Part shown: piece after piece, positions 1 through 6,180 of the stretch
Position numbering within the stretch: the first letter of the stretch is position 1
Layout of the letters: every line of letters begins with the position of its first letter
Assembly: GCA_964393895.1 (NCBI GenBank)
Contig: CAYMWP010000173.1
Coordinates: 1-8,345 of the forward strand
Reading direction: 5' to 3'
Origin: B4-G1 sp964393895
Lineage (GTDB): Bacteria; Chloroflexota; Anaerolineae; B4-G1
DNA length: 8,345 bases
Translations under genes and position numbers: made by a program
The notes under the pieces: generated by a model
What the model was told of the DNA's origin: nothing
The model's input: the letters and a program-made list of their open reading frames with translations, nothing else
Database searches by the model: none

Positions 1-671
1 CTCAGGTGCACGTCCCCCAGGGACTGTATGCAGGTGGCCTCCAGTGGCCGGTCGCCCTCTCCAGATGTCAGGGCGGTTTCCAGGCTGGCCAGCGCGGCGC
101 GGTTCTCGGAGTAGCGGAGGTGGGTCTGCCCCTGCCAGAAGTAGACCCATCCCCTGGCCCGACCGGTCAGGCGGCCGGCACCGTCGTGCTCGAGGCCCAG
201 GCGCACGAGGGCCTCGACCCACTCGTATTGAAATGTGTTGTTCCATTCCGCGCCCCGGTTCCAGACCAGGCCGGCCCCGCGCTCCGGGTCGGCGATCAGC
301 CAATGGTAGATGGATTCCAGTCGCTGTGGTTCGCCGTCGCGAGCCTGGAGGTGTTCGGCAGCGCGGCGACTCCAGGCGCGGTAATCATGGCGGCGGTCTT
401 GCCAGAGTTGGTCCAGTAAAAAGCCACGGACCAGTTCGTGGAGAGTGTACGTCTCTGGGTCAAGGACCTGGACAAAAGACATTTCCTGGAGTTTGCGGCA
501 GAGTTGGCTCACCTTTGGCCCATCCAGATTCAGAATAGCGGCCAGCAGGGGGATGTCAAAGGTGTGGGGAACGGCCGCGGCCCACACGGTCTCGGCCAAC
601 GCTGGGGGAAGGACGGTCAGGAATTCGCGGACCGCCCCGGTCAGGTCTGTCTGGCGCTGCGGCCCGCTCAC
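1..671 (-). CDS. Winged-helix and TPR-like C-terminal half of a split STAND protein (3' end outside window)
   Basis: Reading leftward from GTG at 671, the frame stays open for 223 codons and leaves the window without a stop. Residues about 10-105 look like the winged-helix region that follows a STAND NTPase (FDIPLLAAIL, a Leu-rich recognition helix, then YTLHELVRGFLLDQLW). The rest is helical, ending in a TPR-like repeat (RAALASLETAL, then CIQSLGDVHL). Such arrays usually act as ligand sensors or scaffolds; which one here is unknown. The start is fixed by context: GTG shares four bases (GTGA) with the stop of the upstream ATPase gene, and the first in-frame ATG lies far inside the winged-helix region. 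It has no NTPase of its own, so it probably works with the ATPase as one machine. The alternative is a single STAND gene broken by a frameshift at this junction. The reading frame is certain; the fold assignment is by eye. Confidence 0.8.
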   Translation of the reverse strand, partial: MSGPQRQTDLTGAVREFLTVLPPALAETVWAAAVPHTFDIPLLAAILNLDGPKVSQLCRKLQEMSFVQVLDPETYTLHELVRGFLLDQLWQDRRHDYRAWSRRAAEHLQARDGEPQRLESIYHWLIADPERGAGLVWNRGAEWNNTFQYEWVEALVRLGLEHDGAGRLTGRARGWVYFWQGQTHLRYSENRAALASLETALTSGEGDRPLEATCIQSLGDVHL

Positions 672-1474
672 AGGTCTCCCTCCCAGGTTCGCAGCGCGTC
701 CAGGCGCATAGCCATTTGAACGGGGTGCCCACCGTGAGCGTGGCAGAAGGCGGATACGGTTCGACGATCCACCGAGATGCTCTTGGCCGCTACGAATTCC
801 ATCCAGTCGTCGGGGTTATCCAGAGGCGACAGGTGCAAACGGCAGCAGGCGCTTTCCCACATGGCGCTGGGGTGGGGTGTCTCTTGCCCGGCGACGACGG
901 CGACGAGGTTGGGAGAACGGCGGACGTGGGGCAGTAGTATGCCTTCGACCCACTGGCGCAGAGCGGGGGTGGCGAGGTCGGGATTGTAGGTATCTATGAG
1001 GATGACGGCCCGGCGCTCGCCGCTCAGCCATTCGAGCAGGTCGGTGATGAGAGCGTGGGTGAGCGTGCGACGGCGCTCGCGGCGGGTGGCCTCGTCGGGG
1101 GCGTTCAGTGCTATCTGGATGGTGGGACGGCCGAACTGGAATACACCATGAAGGTCTATCTGGGGAGCAAGATCCTGGAAGGATTCGATATGGCGGCGGA
1201 AGCGCTGAAAGGGACAGGCGGCCCATTCTTCGCACAGGGTGGAGAGGATTTCAGAGACGGCCGCGCCGACGTATCTGAGGTCGAGCATGGCGAAGGGGAC
1301 GTTGGCCTCGCTGGCCAGCCGCTGATACTCAAGCAGCAGGAGAGTCTTGCCCAGGCCGGAGGGGGCTTCGATTAGAAGGATGTTTTCCTTACGCTGGCCT
1401 CGCAGGATGTGTTGGAAAAGGAGCAGTTCTTTATCGCGATCTATGTGGACGTTGTAGCTCATTGTGGCGTTCAC
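668..1474 (-). CDS. STAND/AAA-type P-loop ATPase
   Basis: 268 residues from GTG at 1474; ATG at 1462 (residue 5) is an equally possible start. GGAGG at 1476-1480 is almost on top of the GTG and about 13 bases from the ATG. The Walker A loop is APSGLGKT (37-44), with Ala instead of the usual first Gly. Walker B is AVILIDT (156-162, D161). A sensor-1-like strand VAVVAG follows at 191-196, then a GHP motif (249-251) typical of STAND/NB-ARC ATPases, where the Pro contacts the nucleotide. The protein stops where the winged-helix domain should begin, and that domain is encoded by the next gene, overlapping by GTGA. Upstream it overlaps the HNH gene stop by another GTGA. Inference: the nucleotide switch of a three-subunit signalling or defence complex. 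It could instead be a regulatory ATPase unrelated to defence. Confidence 0.8.
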   Translation of the reverse strand: MNATMSYNVHIDRDKELLLFQHILRGQRKENILLIEAPSGLGKTLLLLEYQRLASEANVPFAMLDLRYVGAAVSEILSTLCEEWAACPFQRFRRHIESFQDLAPQIDLHGVFQFGRPTIQIALNAPDEATRRERRRTLTHALITDLLEWLSGERRAVILIDTYNPDLATPALRQWVEGILLPHVRRSPNLVAVVAGQETPHPSAMWESACCRLHLSPLDNPDDWMEFVAAKSISVDRRTVSAFCHAHGGHPVQMAMRLDALRTWEGDL

Positions 1475-1920
1475 TCCTCCCTGGTGGGATGGGTCTGTGT
1501 GACCTCAATGCGACCGCCGCCCAGTTGAAAGATGCGCGAGGCGCGCACGCCGCGCAGTATACGGATGATGGGGTTGCCGATTTGGGCAATGCGGCTGATT
1601 TCGGTAGAGGCAGGGGCTTTGTCAGAATCAGGTGCGGAGAGGGCCAGGGCTTTGTATAGCTGTTCTCTGTACGCCTTGACTTCGTCAACGGTGAGACCCT
1701 TGCTCTGGCTGGTGCGAGAATCGTATTGGTCGTGGTGGGGGATGCAGAGGTAGGCGAGATTGTCGAGTTGGTTGTTGGAGGAGTCGCCGTCGAGGTGGGC
1801 GATCTGGCCGCGCTTTTCGGCGAGGTCTTGGTTCAAACCGAAGCAGAGGCAGCATCTCCTGCGGCTCTGGACAAGTAGTTGTGTCTGGGTCTCTTTGGGA
1901 ATCCGTTTTCGCTTTGCCAT
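1471..1920 (-). CDS. HNH endonuclease, probable effector
   Basis: 149 residues. The core is a zinc-knuckle HNH nuclease: CxxC at C23/C26, then IAHLD (H42, candidate catalytic His), DNLAYLC (N54) and CxxHH (C59, H62, H63) followed by DQYDSRT. This is the treble-clef layout of HNH/McrA-like nucleases, which cut DNA with a bound metal ion. After a helix (VKAYREQLYKAL) and a Ser/Ala-rich linker, the C-terminal 40 residues (GNPIIRILRG, then IFQLGGGRIEV) look beta-rich and may be a docking segment; I do not recognise them as a named domain. No signal peptide or membrane segment is visible. ATG at 1920 has only a weak GAGA upstream. The stop overlaps the ATPase start by GTGA, implying fixed co-translation. 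The gene looks visibly less GC-rich than polA, which would fit acquisition as a defence cassette. There is no sign of an intron or intein, so a homing role is unlikely. Confidence 0.85.
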   Translation of the reverse strand: MAKRKRIPKETQTQLLVQSRRRCCLCFGLNQDLAEKRGQIAHLDGDSSNNQLDNLAYLCIPHHDQYDSRTSQSKGLTVDEVKAYREQLYKALALSAPDSDKAPASTEISRIAQIGNPIIRILRGVRASRIFQLGGGRIEVTQTHPTREE

Positions 1921-2070
1921 TGTCTCGTTGCGCCGTTACTACTCAGGTCAAGACCTCCGAGGTCTGCGACAGGCATTCTGCCCACTGCGACCGTCGAAAA
2001 AGGCCGGGATTTCACGCCTGAACGGGTTTTGCAAGACCTCGGAGGTCTGAGCGCGTGCCAGGCTGAGTAG

Positions 2071-2235
2071 CTCGACAATGTTGGATTTCAAACGACACTA
2101 CAACGAATTGGGAAAGGAGCGGATTTTTTGCCGCCGCACGAGGCCAATCCTGGCTACAAACGCGGTTGAACGATGTGCCCCAATTCGTTTTTTTCTAAAT
2201 TCGCTGTAGTGTTCCGTCAATCTAACATTGTCGAG
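2071..2235. mobile_element. 165-bp MITE-like element nested in the copy 1 terminus
   Basis: The ends are inverted repeats of about 39 bp. Both begin CTCGACAATGTT and share GATT, ACACTACA and CGAATT blocks separated by short mismatched stretches (about 30 of 39 positions match). The element is bounded by the 4-base direct repeat GTAG (2067-2070 and 2236-2239). Deleting it with one GTAG rebuilds the terminal repeat of the surrounding element (GCTGAGTAGTTAC), matching the intact end of the other copy (GCTGAGCAGTTAC). That gives direct support for insertion and for the exact borders. It encodes no protein I would believe. I cannot assign the parental transposase family from the ends alone. Confidence 0.78.
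2192..2220 (-). promoter_or_regulatory. Possible outward promoter carried by the 165-bp element
   Basis: On the minus strand, TTGACG (2220-2215, five of six matches to the -35 consensus) is followed after 17 bases by TAGAAA (2197-2192, four of six to the -10). It points towards the HNH gene and lies partly in the element's inverted end. It could give the HNH-ATPase-TPR module its own transcription, apart from readthrough out of polA. The -10 is weak and the stretch is AT-rich, so a chance match is quite possible. Confidence 0.3.
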
Positions 2236-2263
2236 GTAGTTACGTTGCGCCTTGTGGTTCCAT

Positions 2264-5080
2264 TCATTCTGTGGTAGATAGGTTGGGCGTGGTCAGCAGG
2301 TCGCCGCCCATAAGCCTCTCCATCTCCTCCCAATTCTCCCCCACTTTGAGGTCCGCCTTGAGGGGAGCCCGAAGCTCGAAGGCGCTCTCCATCACCTGCC
2401 GCATCAGCGGCGCGACGGCCGCCACCTCCCCCTGCGGCGCTTCGACGACCAGCTCGTCGTGCACCTGCAGGATCATGCGCGCCTGAAGCGCGCGCTCCCG
2501 CAGCGCGCGGTGCAAGCGGATGGTGGCGATGTTGATAATGTCGGCGGCTGTGCCCTGGATGGGAGCGTTGATCGCCACGCGCTCGGCGGCCTGGCGCACG
2601 TTGTGGGTGGCCTTGCTGCCCGGCTCAAGTTCGGGAAAGTAGCGCCGCCGCCCCAGGAGCGTCTCCACGTACCCCTGCCGCGTGGCGAGCGCTTTGGTGG
2701 TGTCAATGTACTCCCGCACCCGGGGAAAGCGCTCAAAGTAGGTCTTGATGAAATCCTCGGCCTCGGCCTGCGTCAGGCCGGTGGCGTTCGCCAACCCGTA
2801 GGCGGTCTGGCCGTAGGAGAGGCCAAAGTTGACCGCCTTGGCCACGCGGCGCATATCGGGGGTCACCTCCGCCAGCGGGACGCCCGTGATAGCGGCGGCG
2901 GTGGAGGCGTGGATGTCCTCGCCGCGGGCGAACGCGCCCAGCAGCCCCTCGTCGCCAGAGATGTGGGCCATCACGCGCAGCTCCACCTGGGAGTAATCCG
3001 CGCCGATCAGCTTCCAGCCCGGCTCGGCGACGAAGGCGCGCCGCACCCGCCGGCCCAGCTCGGTGCGGATGGGAATGTTCTGCAAGTTGGGATTGCTGCT
3101 GCTCAGTCGCCCGGTCGTCGTGCCGGTCTGATTGTAGGAGGTGTGCAGCCGTCCCGTGCGCGGGTTGACCAGCCGGGGCAGCGCGTCCACGTAGGTGGAT
3201 TTTAGTTTCGCCAGCTCCCGCTGCTCCAGGATGAGGTCAATCACGGCGTGTTTCCCCCGCAGCCGCTCCAACACGTCCGCCGCGGTCGAAAAGTGGCCCG
3301 ACTTGGTGCGGCGCATCCCCTGTGTGGGCAGTCCCAACGTCTCGAAGAGGACGTCGGAGAGTTGCTGGGTAGAGTTGATGTTAAAGGTGTAACCCGCTTC
3401 TTTGTGGATGGCGGCTTCCAGCTCGCCCAAGCGGGCGGCCAGCTCCCCGGACATTTGCTCCAGGAACGAGGCGTCGAGCCGCACTCCGGCCATCTCCATC
3501 GCCATCAGCGCCGGGAGCAGCTCCATCTCCACCTCGGTAAAGAGCGTCCAGAGTCGCTTTTCTCTCAACTCTGGCTCCAGTACGGCCACCAGCCGGTGAG
3601 TCATGTCCACGTCAGCGCAGGCGTAGGGGGCCACCTGGGCGACCCCCACCTGATCCATCGTCAGTTGGTTCTTGCCCTTGCCGATGAGATCAGTGATGGG
3701 CGTCATCTGTTGTTGGAGCCGCACCCAGGCCAGGTTCTTTAATCCCAGGTTCCTGGAAGATGGGTTGATGAGCCACTCGGCGACCATCGTGTCAAAGGCC
3801 AAGCCTTCCACCTGCGCGCCGGCCTGCTCCAGCACCGTCAGATCGTACTTGATGTTGTGGCCGTACTTGGGCCGCGTGGGATCGCTCAACAGGGGAGCCA
3901 GCGCATCGAGCACCGTCTCCCAATCAAGTTGGGGGTCGCCGGGCGGGGCTTGGACCGGAATGTAGTAGCCGCGTTTGGCCTCGTCGGTGAGGGCGATGCC
4001 GACCAACTCGGCCAGCATCGGGTCGGTGGAGGTGGTCTCGGTGTCGAGCGTCAGCGCGGGGGCGCTCGCCAGCCGCGCCGCCAACTGGCGCAGCGCCTCC
4101 TCGTCGGCGACGATCTGGTAATCTGTGGCGGGGGCCGCCGCAGGCGCAGCGGCGGGCGCTGCGCCGAACAGGCTGAGTTGGTGAGGCGATCCCGTCGGTT
4201 GGGGTTGCTCCTCCGCCCCCGGCAGCCGCTCGGCCAGCGAGCGGAACTCGAGCTCGCGGAAGAGGGCCAACGCCAGCTCGCGGTCGAAGGAGTGCGCCTG
4301 ACAAGCGTCGAGGTCGAGTTGCACTGGCGCGTCGCGCACGATGGCCCCCAGGCGGCGGCTGAGGAGGGCCATGTCCCGCCCCTCCGCCAGCTTGTTGCGA
4401 AAGCGGGTCTGCACCTCGTCCAGGTGGGCGTAGACCTGCTCCAGCGAGCCGTATTGCTGGAGCAGCTTGGTGGCGGTCTTTTCACCCACGCCGCGCACGC
4501 CAGGGATGTTGTCGGATTGATCGCCCATCAGGGCCTTGAGGTCAACCAGTTGGGCCGGGGTCAGACCGTAGCGGCGCTCGACGCTCTCCTTGTCATAGAT
4601 CACCGTATCGGAAAAGCGGCGGCGGGAGGTGAGGACGTGGGTGCGCTCGTCCACCAGTTGCAGGAGGTCCCGGTCGCCGGTGACGATGAGCGTATCCACC
4701 CTCTGTCCTCCCGCCTGGCGGGCCAGCGTCCCCAGCAGATCGTCAGCCTCGTACCCCTCCTGCTCAAAGATGGGTATGCCCAGCGTCTCTACCACCTGGC
4801 GGACGCGCGCCATCTGGGAGCGCATCTCGTCGGGCATCTTGGCGCGGTGGGCTTTGTATTCGGGGTAGATGTCGTGGCGGAAGGTGCGGCCCTTGTCGAA
4901 GGCGACGGCGATGTGGGTGGGCTGCTCGTCGCGCAGGACGTTGAGCAGCATTGAGGTGAAGCCATAGACGGCGTTGGTCAACTCGCCCTGTGAGGTTTTC
5001 ATGTCTTCAGGCAGGGCAAAGAAGGCGCGATAGGCCAGCGAGTGACCGTCAATCAGAATCAGTTTGTTCTTGTGGGGCAT
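2264..5080 (-). CDS. polA: DNA polymerase I
   Basis: 938 residues, close to the roughly 930 of the E. coli enzyme; the protein fills gaps and removes RNA primers in replication and repair. The 5'-nuclease domain covers about 1-290 (LIDGHSLAYRAF, FDKGRTFRHD, YEADDLLG, TGDRDLL, MGDQSDNIPGVRGVGEKTA). An Ala/Pro linker (306-318) leads to the 3'-5' exonuclease domain (about 320-505), with Exo I D346/E348 (DTETT), Exo II around D413 (HNIKYDL) and Exo III Y486xxxD490. All metal ligands are present, so it should proofread, unlike Taq polymerase. The polymerase domain has motif A D695 (DYSQVELR), motif B R744/K748/F752/Y756 (KAVNFGLSYG) and motif C H874-D875-E876 (QVHDELV). F752 is the usual dNTP-selecting Phe. 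ATG at 5080 has AAGGAG (5090-5085) four bases upstream and lies 17 bp after the regulator gene, so the two are probably co-transcribed. Confidence 0.98.
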   Translation of the reverse strand: MPHKNKLILIDGHSLAYRAFFALPEDMKTSQGELTNAVYGFTSMLLNVLRDEQPTHIAVAFDKGRTFRHDIYPEYKAHRAKMPDEMRSQMARVRQVVETLGIPIFEQEGYEADDLLGTLARQAGGQRVDTLIVTGDRDLLQLVDERTHVLTSRRRFSDTVIYDKESVERRYGLTPAQLVDLKALMGDQSDNIPGVRGVGEKTATKLLQQYGSLEQVYAHLDEVQTRFRNKLAEGRDMALLSRRLGAIVRDAPVQLDLDACQAHSFDRELALALFRELEFRSLAERLPGAEEQPQPTGSPHQLSLFGAAPAAAPAAAPATDYQIVADEEALRQLAARLASAPALTLDTETTSTDPMLAELVGIALTDEAKRGYYIPVQAPPGDPQLDWETVLDALAPLLSDPTRPKYGHNIKYDLTVLEQAGAQVEGLAFDTMVAEWLINPSSRNLGLKNLAWVRLQQQMTPITDLIGKGKNQLTMDQVGVAQVAPYACADVDMTHRLVAVLEPELREKRLWTLFTEVEMELLPALMAMEMAGVRLDASFLEQMSGELAARLGELEAAIHKEAGYTFNINSTQQLSDVLFETLGLPTQGMRRTKSGHFSTAADVLERLRGKHAVIDLILEQRELAKLKSTYVDALPRLVNPRTGRLHTSYNQTGTTTGRLSSSNPNLQNIPIRTELGRRVRRAFVAEPGWKLIGADYSQVELRVMAHISGDEGLLGAFARGEDIHASTAAAITGVPLAEVTPDMRRVAKAVNFGLSYGQTAYGLANATGLTQAEAEDFIKTYFERFPRVREYIDTTKALATRQGYVETLLGRRRYFPELEPGSKATHNVRQAAERVAINAPIQGTAADIINIATIRLHRALRERALQARMILQVHDELVVEAPQGEVAAVAPLMRQVMESAFELRAPLKADLKVGENWEEMERLMGGDLLTTPNLSTTE

Positions 5081-5097
5081 ACTACTCCTTGGAGCGG

Positions 5098-5937
5098 TCA
5101 GCCAGCAGCGCCTATCATTGTCCGCAGCCTGTCCGCCGTCGACTTGGCCCGGTGGCGAACCATGCCCAGCGTGACGCTGACGCGCAGGGCGACGGAGAGG
5201 ATGATGTCCTCGGCGACGGCCAGCGAGTAGAACAAGTACTCGTCCCCCTCGACGCTCTGCTCGAAGCGCAGTTGCTCTCGGCCCAGGATTTGGGCGACGC
5301 GGGCCGAGGTACGCCAGCTCTCGTCGGCGACTTGCGCCAGCCGGTCCGCTTCCTCGGCCGGGAGGCGGCCAGTGTGAGCCAGAAGCTTGCCGCCACAGGT
5401 CAAAATCACTGCTTCGGCCGTGATCTCTCTGGTCAGATCGTTCATCTCTTGCACGATTTCCTGGAAACGCTCGCGCAATACGGCCCGCCGGTCGTCATGG
5501 CTCAAAGCAGGCGGGGCAGAGGGCGGCTCTGCCGCCGGCGCTGCGGTTTTATCAGGTGGCCCGGCCTCGGCCTGCCCCAGTGCGGCGACGACGCGCCCAG
5601 GAAGTTCGGGGAAGAAGAATGGCTTGGGCAGAACCCCTTGCACGTCCAGATCGGCCAGCTCGGGCGGGAGTTCGTCACCCTCGATGGGGATCAGCATCAG
5701 GCGCAGCTCGGGCTGCTGCTCTCGCAACCCGCGGGCAAACGCGCCGCCATCCTGGTCAGGCAAGCCCAGGTCTACGACGACGAGGTCGAACTCGGCGGAT
5801 GCCATCGCCTGAAGGGCCTCACCCGCGCTGGCCGCCATGGTGGTGCGATACCTGCCGTCTTGCTCCAGGCTCTCTTTGAGGATGGCAGCGAAGGCTACGT
5901 CGCTATCTACGATCAGGACAGAATGTTTGTTACTCAT
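5098..5937 (-). CDS. Response-regulator receiver fused to a Roadblock/LC7-like domain
   Basis: 279 residues. Residues 5-120 form a CheY-like receiver: acidic pair D11/D13 (LIVDSD), predicted phosphoacceptor D56 (LVVVDLGLPD) and K105 (LPKP). The usual Thr/Ser at the end of strand 4 appears to be missing (LMLIPIEGD around 80-88), so the phosphorylation switch may be atypical. An Ala/Pro linker (about 121-145) leads to about 150-275, which resembles a Roadblock/LC7 domain (EAVILTCGGKLLAHTG, then EYLFYSLAVAEDIILSVAL). That fold commonly dimerises and regulates small Ras-like GTPases such as MglA. There is no DNA-binding domain, so output is probably by protein contact. No partner kinase or GTPase gene is in the window. 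ATG at 5937 has GGAG about seven bases upstream, and a good sigma-70-type promoter lies at 5986-6014. polA begins 17 bp downstream. The receiver call is firm; the Roadblock call is good but made by eye. Confidence 0.88.
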   Translation of the reverse strand: MSNKHSVLIVDSDVAFAAILKESLEQDGRYRTTMAASAGEALQAMASAEFDLVVVDLGLPDQDGGAFARGLREQQPELRLMLIPIEGDELPPELADLDVQGVLPKPFFFPELPGRVVAALGQAEAGPPDKTAAPAAEPPSAPPALSHDDRRAVLRERFQEIVQEMNDLTREITAEAVILTCGGKLLAHTGRLPAEEADRLAQVADESWRTSARVAQILGREQLRFEQSVEGDEYLFYSLAVAEDIILSVALRVSVTLGMVRHRAKSTADRLRTMIGAAG

Positions 5938-5985
5938 AAGTCGCTCCGCAATTGGTGATCTGTAAACGGGGTTTGAATCTCTCCC

Positions 5986-6014
5986 ATTCTACTGGCGAGA
6001 CGAAGAAAAGTCAA
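5986..6014 (-). promoter_or_regulatory. Probable sigma-70-type promoter for the receiver-Roadblock/polA unit
   Basis: On the minus strand TTGACT (6014-6009, five of six) is separated by exactly 17 bases from TAGAAT (5991-5986, five of six). The -10 box is about 50 bases upstream of the ATG at 5937. With the opposite promoter at 6041-6069 it forms a compact divergent control region. The match to consensus is strong for a GC-rich genome, and no other good candidate serves this gene. Confidence 0.65.
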
Positions 6015-6040
6015 CACCGGCACCGGCCCTAGCCTTTAAT

Positions 6041-6069
6041 TTGGCTTCCCCACCCAACGATGGTATAAT
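6041..6069 (+). promoter_or_regulatory. Probable sigma-70-type promoter of the microcompartment operon
   Basis: TTGGCT (6041-6046, four of six) and a perfect TATAAT (6064-6069) are separated by 17 bases. Transcription should start near 6076, inside the repeat element at 6074-6168. The RNA would therefore begin with about 100 bases of element-derived leader before the isomerase gene. The first three bases of the element's left target duplication (6066-6073) are also the end of the -10 box. Confidence 0.65.
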
Positions 6070-6073
6070 CCTG

Positions 6074-6168
6074 GTAATTGCTCAGGTCAGACCTCCGAGG
6101 TCTTGGACAACCGTTTCGCCCACTGCAAGACCTCGGAGGTCTAAATAGCTACCAAGCTGAGCAGTTAC
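6074..6168. mobile_element. Paired-palindrome MITE-like element, copy 2, in the microcompartment leader
   Basis: 95 bp with ends GTAATTGCTCAG (6074-6085) and, on the opposite strand, GTAACTGCTCAG (from 6157-6168), matching at 11 of 12. Palindromes lie at 6089-6103 and 6128-6142 around a core with GCCCACTGC. Flanks TAATCCTG (6066-6073) and TAATCTTG (6169-6176) match at 7 of 8, read as a slightly decayed 8-base target duplication like that of copy 1. As RNA, 6089-6105 can pair perfectly with 6126-6142 (17 bp, 20-base loop), so the operon leader carries a strong hairpin about 40 bases before the start codon. The core is about 44 bases shorter than in copy 1. Confidence 0.78.
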
Positions 6169-6180
6169 TAATCTTGAAGG

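Larger units (their letters stand above)
1935..2243. mobile_element. Paired-palindrome MITE-like element, copy 1, interrupted by a second element
   Basis: The outer ends are GTTACTACTCAG (1935-1946) and, on the opposite strand, GTAACTACTCAG. The latter is recovered by joining 2063-2070 to 2240-2243 across the inserted element at 2071-2235. Inside are two 15-base palindromes, AGACCTCCGAGGTCT at 1951-1965 and its reverse complement at 2034-2048, around a core that includes GCCCACTGC. The element is flanked by the exact 8-base direct repeat GTTGCGCC (1927-1934 and 2244-2251), read as a target-site duplication. It has no coding capacity, so it would be non-autonomous. Without the inner insertion and one target copy it is about 140 bp. 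The second copy at 6074-6168 has the same ends, palindromes and core. Confidence 0.8.

Noticed and set aside
6..538. Overlapping plus-strand open frames opposite the winged-helix/TPR gene
   Set aside because: The minus frame is open throughout, overlaps the ATPase stop by GTGA and encodes a recognisable winged helix, so these are shadows.
1471..1920. HNH protein as a homing endonuclease or intron/intein part
   Set aside because: No split host gene, intron structure or intein motif is present; it overlaps the ATPase gene as a normal operon member.
1951..2048. Repeated AGACCTC palindromes as a CRISPR array
   Set aside because: Only two palindromes per locus, in opposite orientation, with no regular spacers; target duplications and terminal repeats fit a transposed element.
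1760..2078. Short open frames on both strands across the HNH start and the palindromic element
   Set aside because: They translate repeat DNA and the antisense of HNH; no conserved protein pattern is visible.
3857..4954. Long plus-strand open frame of 365 codons opposite polA
   Set aside because: It is antisense to strongly conserved polA motifs, has a composition typical of complementary-strand reading in GC-rich DNA, and shows no recognisable domain or credible ribosome-binding site.
4990..5958. Plus-strand open frame of 322 codons across the polA start and the receiver-Roadblock gene
   Set aside because: It runs antisense to two well supported genes and through their promoter side, with no domain signature.
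6089..6142. Palindromes as a transcription-factor operator of the microcompartment promoter
   Set aside because: The same pair lies behind polA within an element with the same ends, so its presence is explained by transposition; a later regulatory use remains possible but has no support here.
5938..6180. tRNA, riboswitch or other RNA gene in the divergent region
   Set aside because: Apart from the two promoters and the repeat element I see no cloverleaf or conserved riboswitch core.
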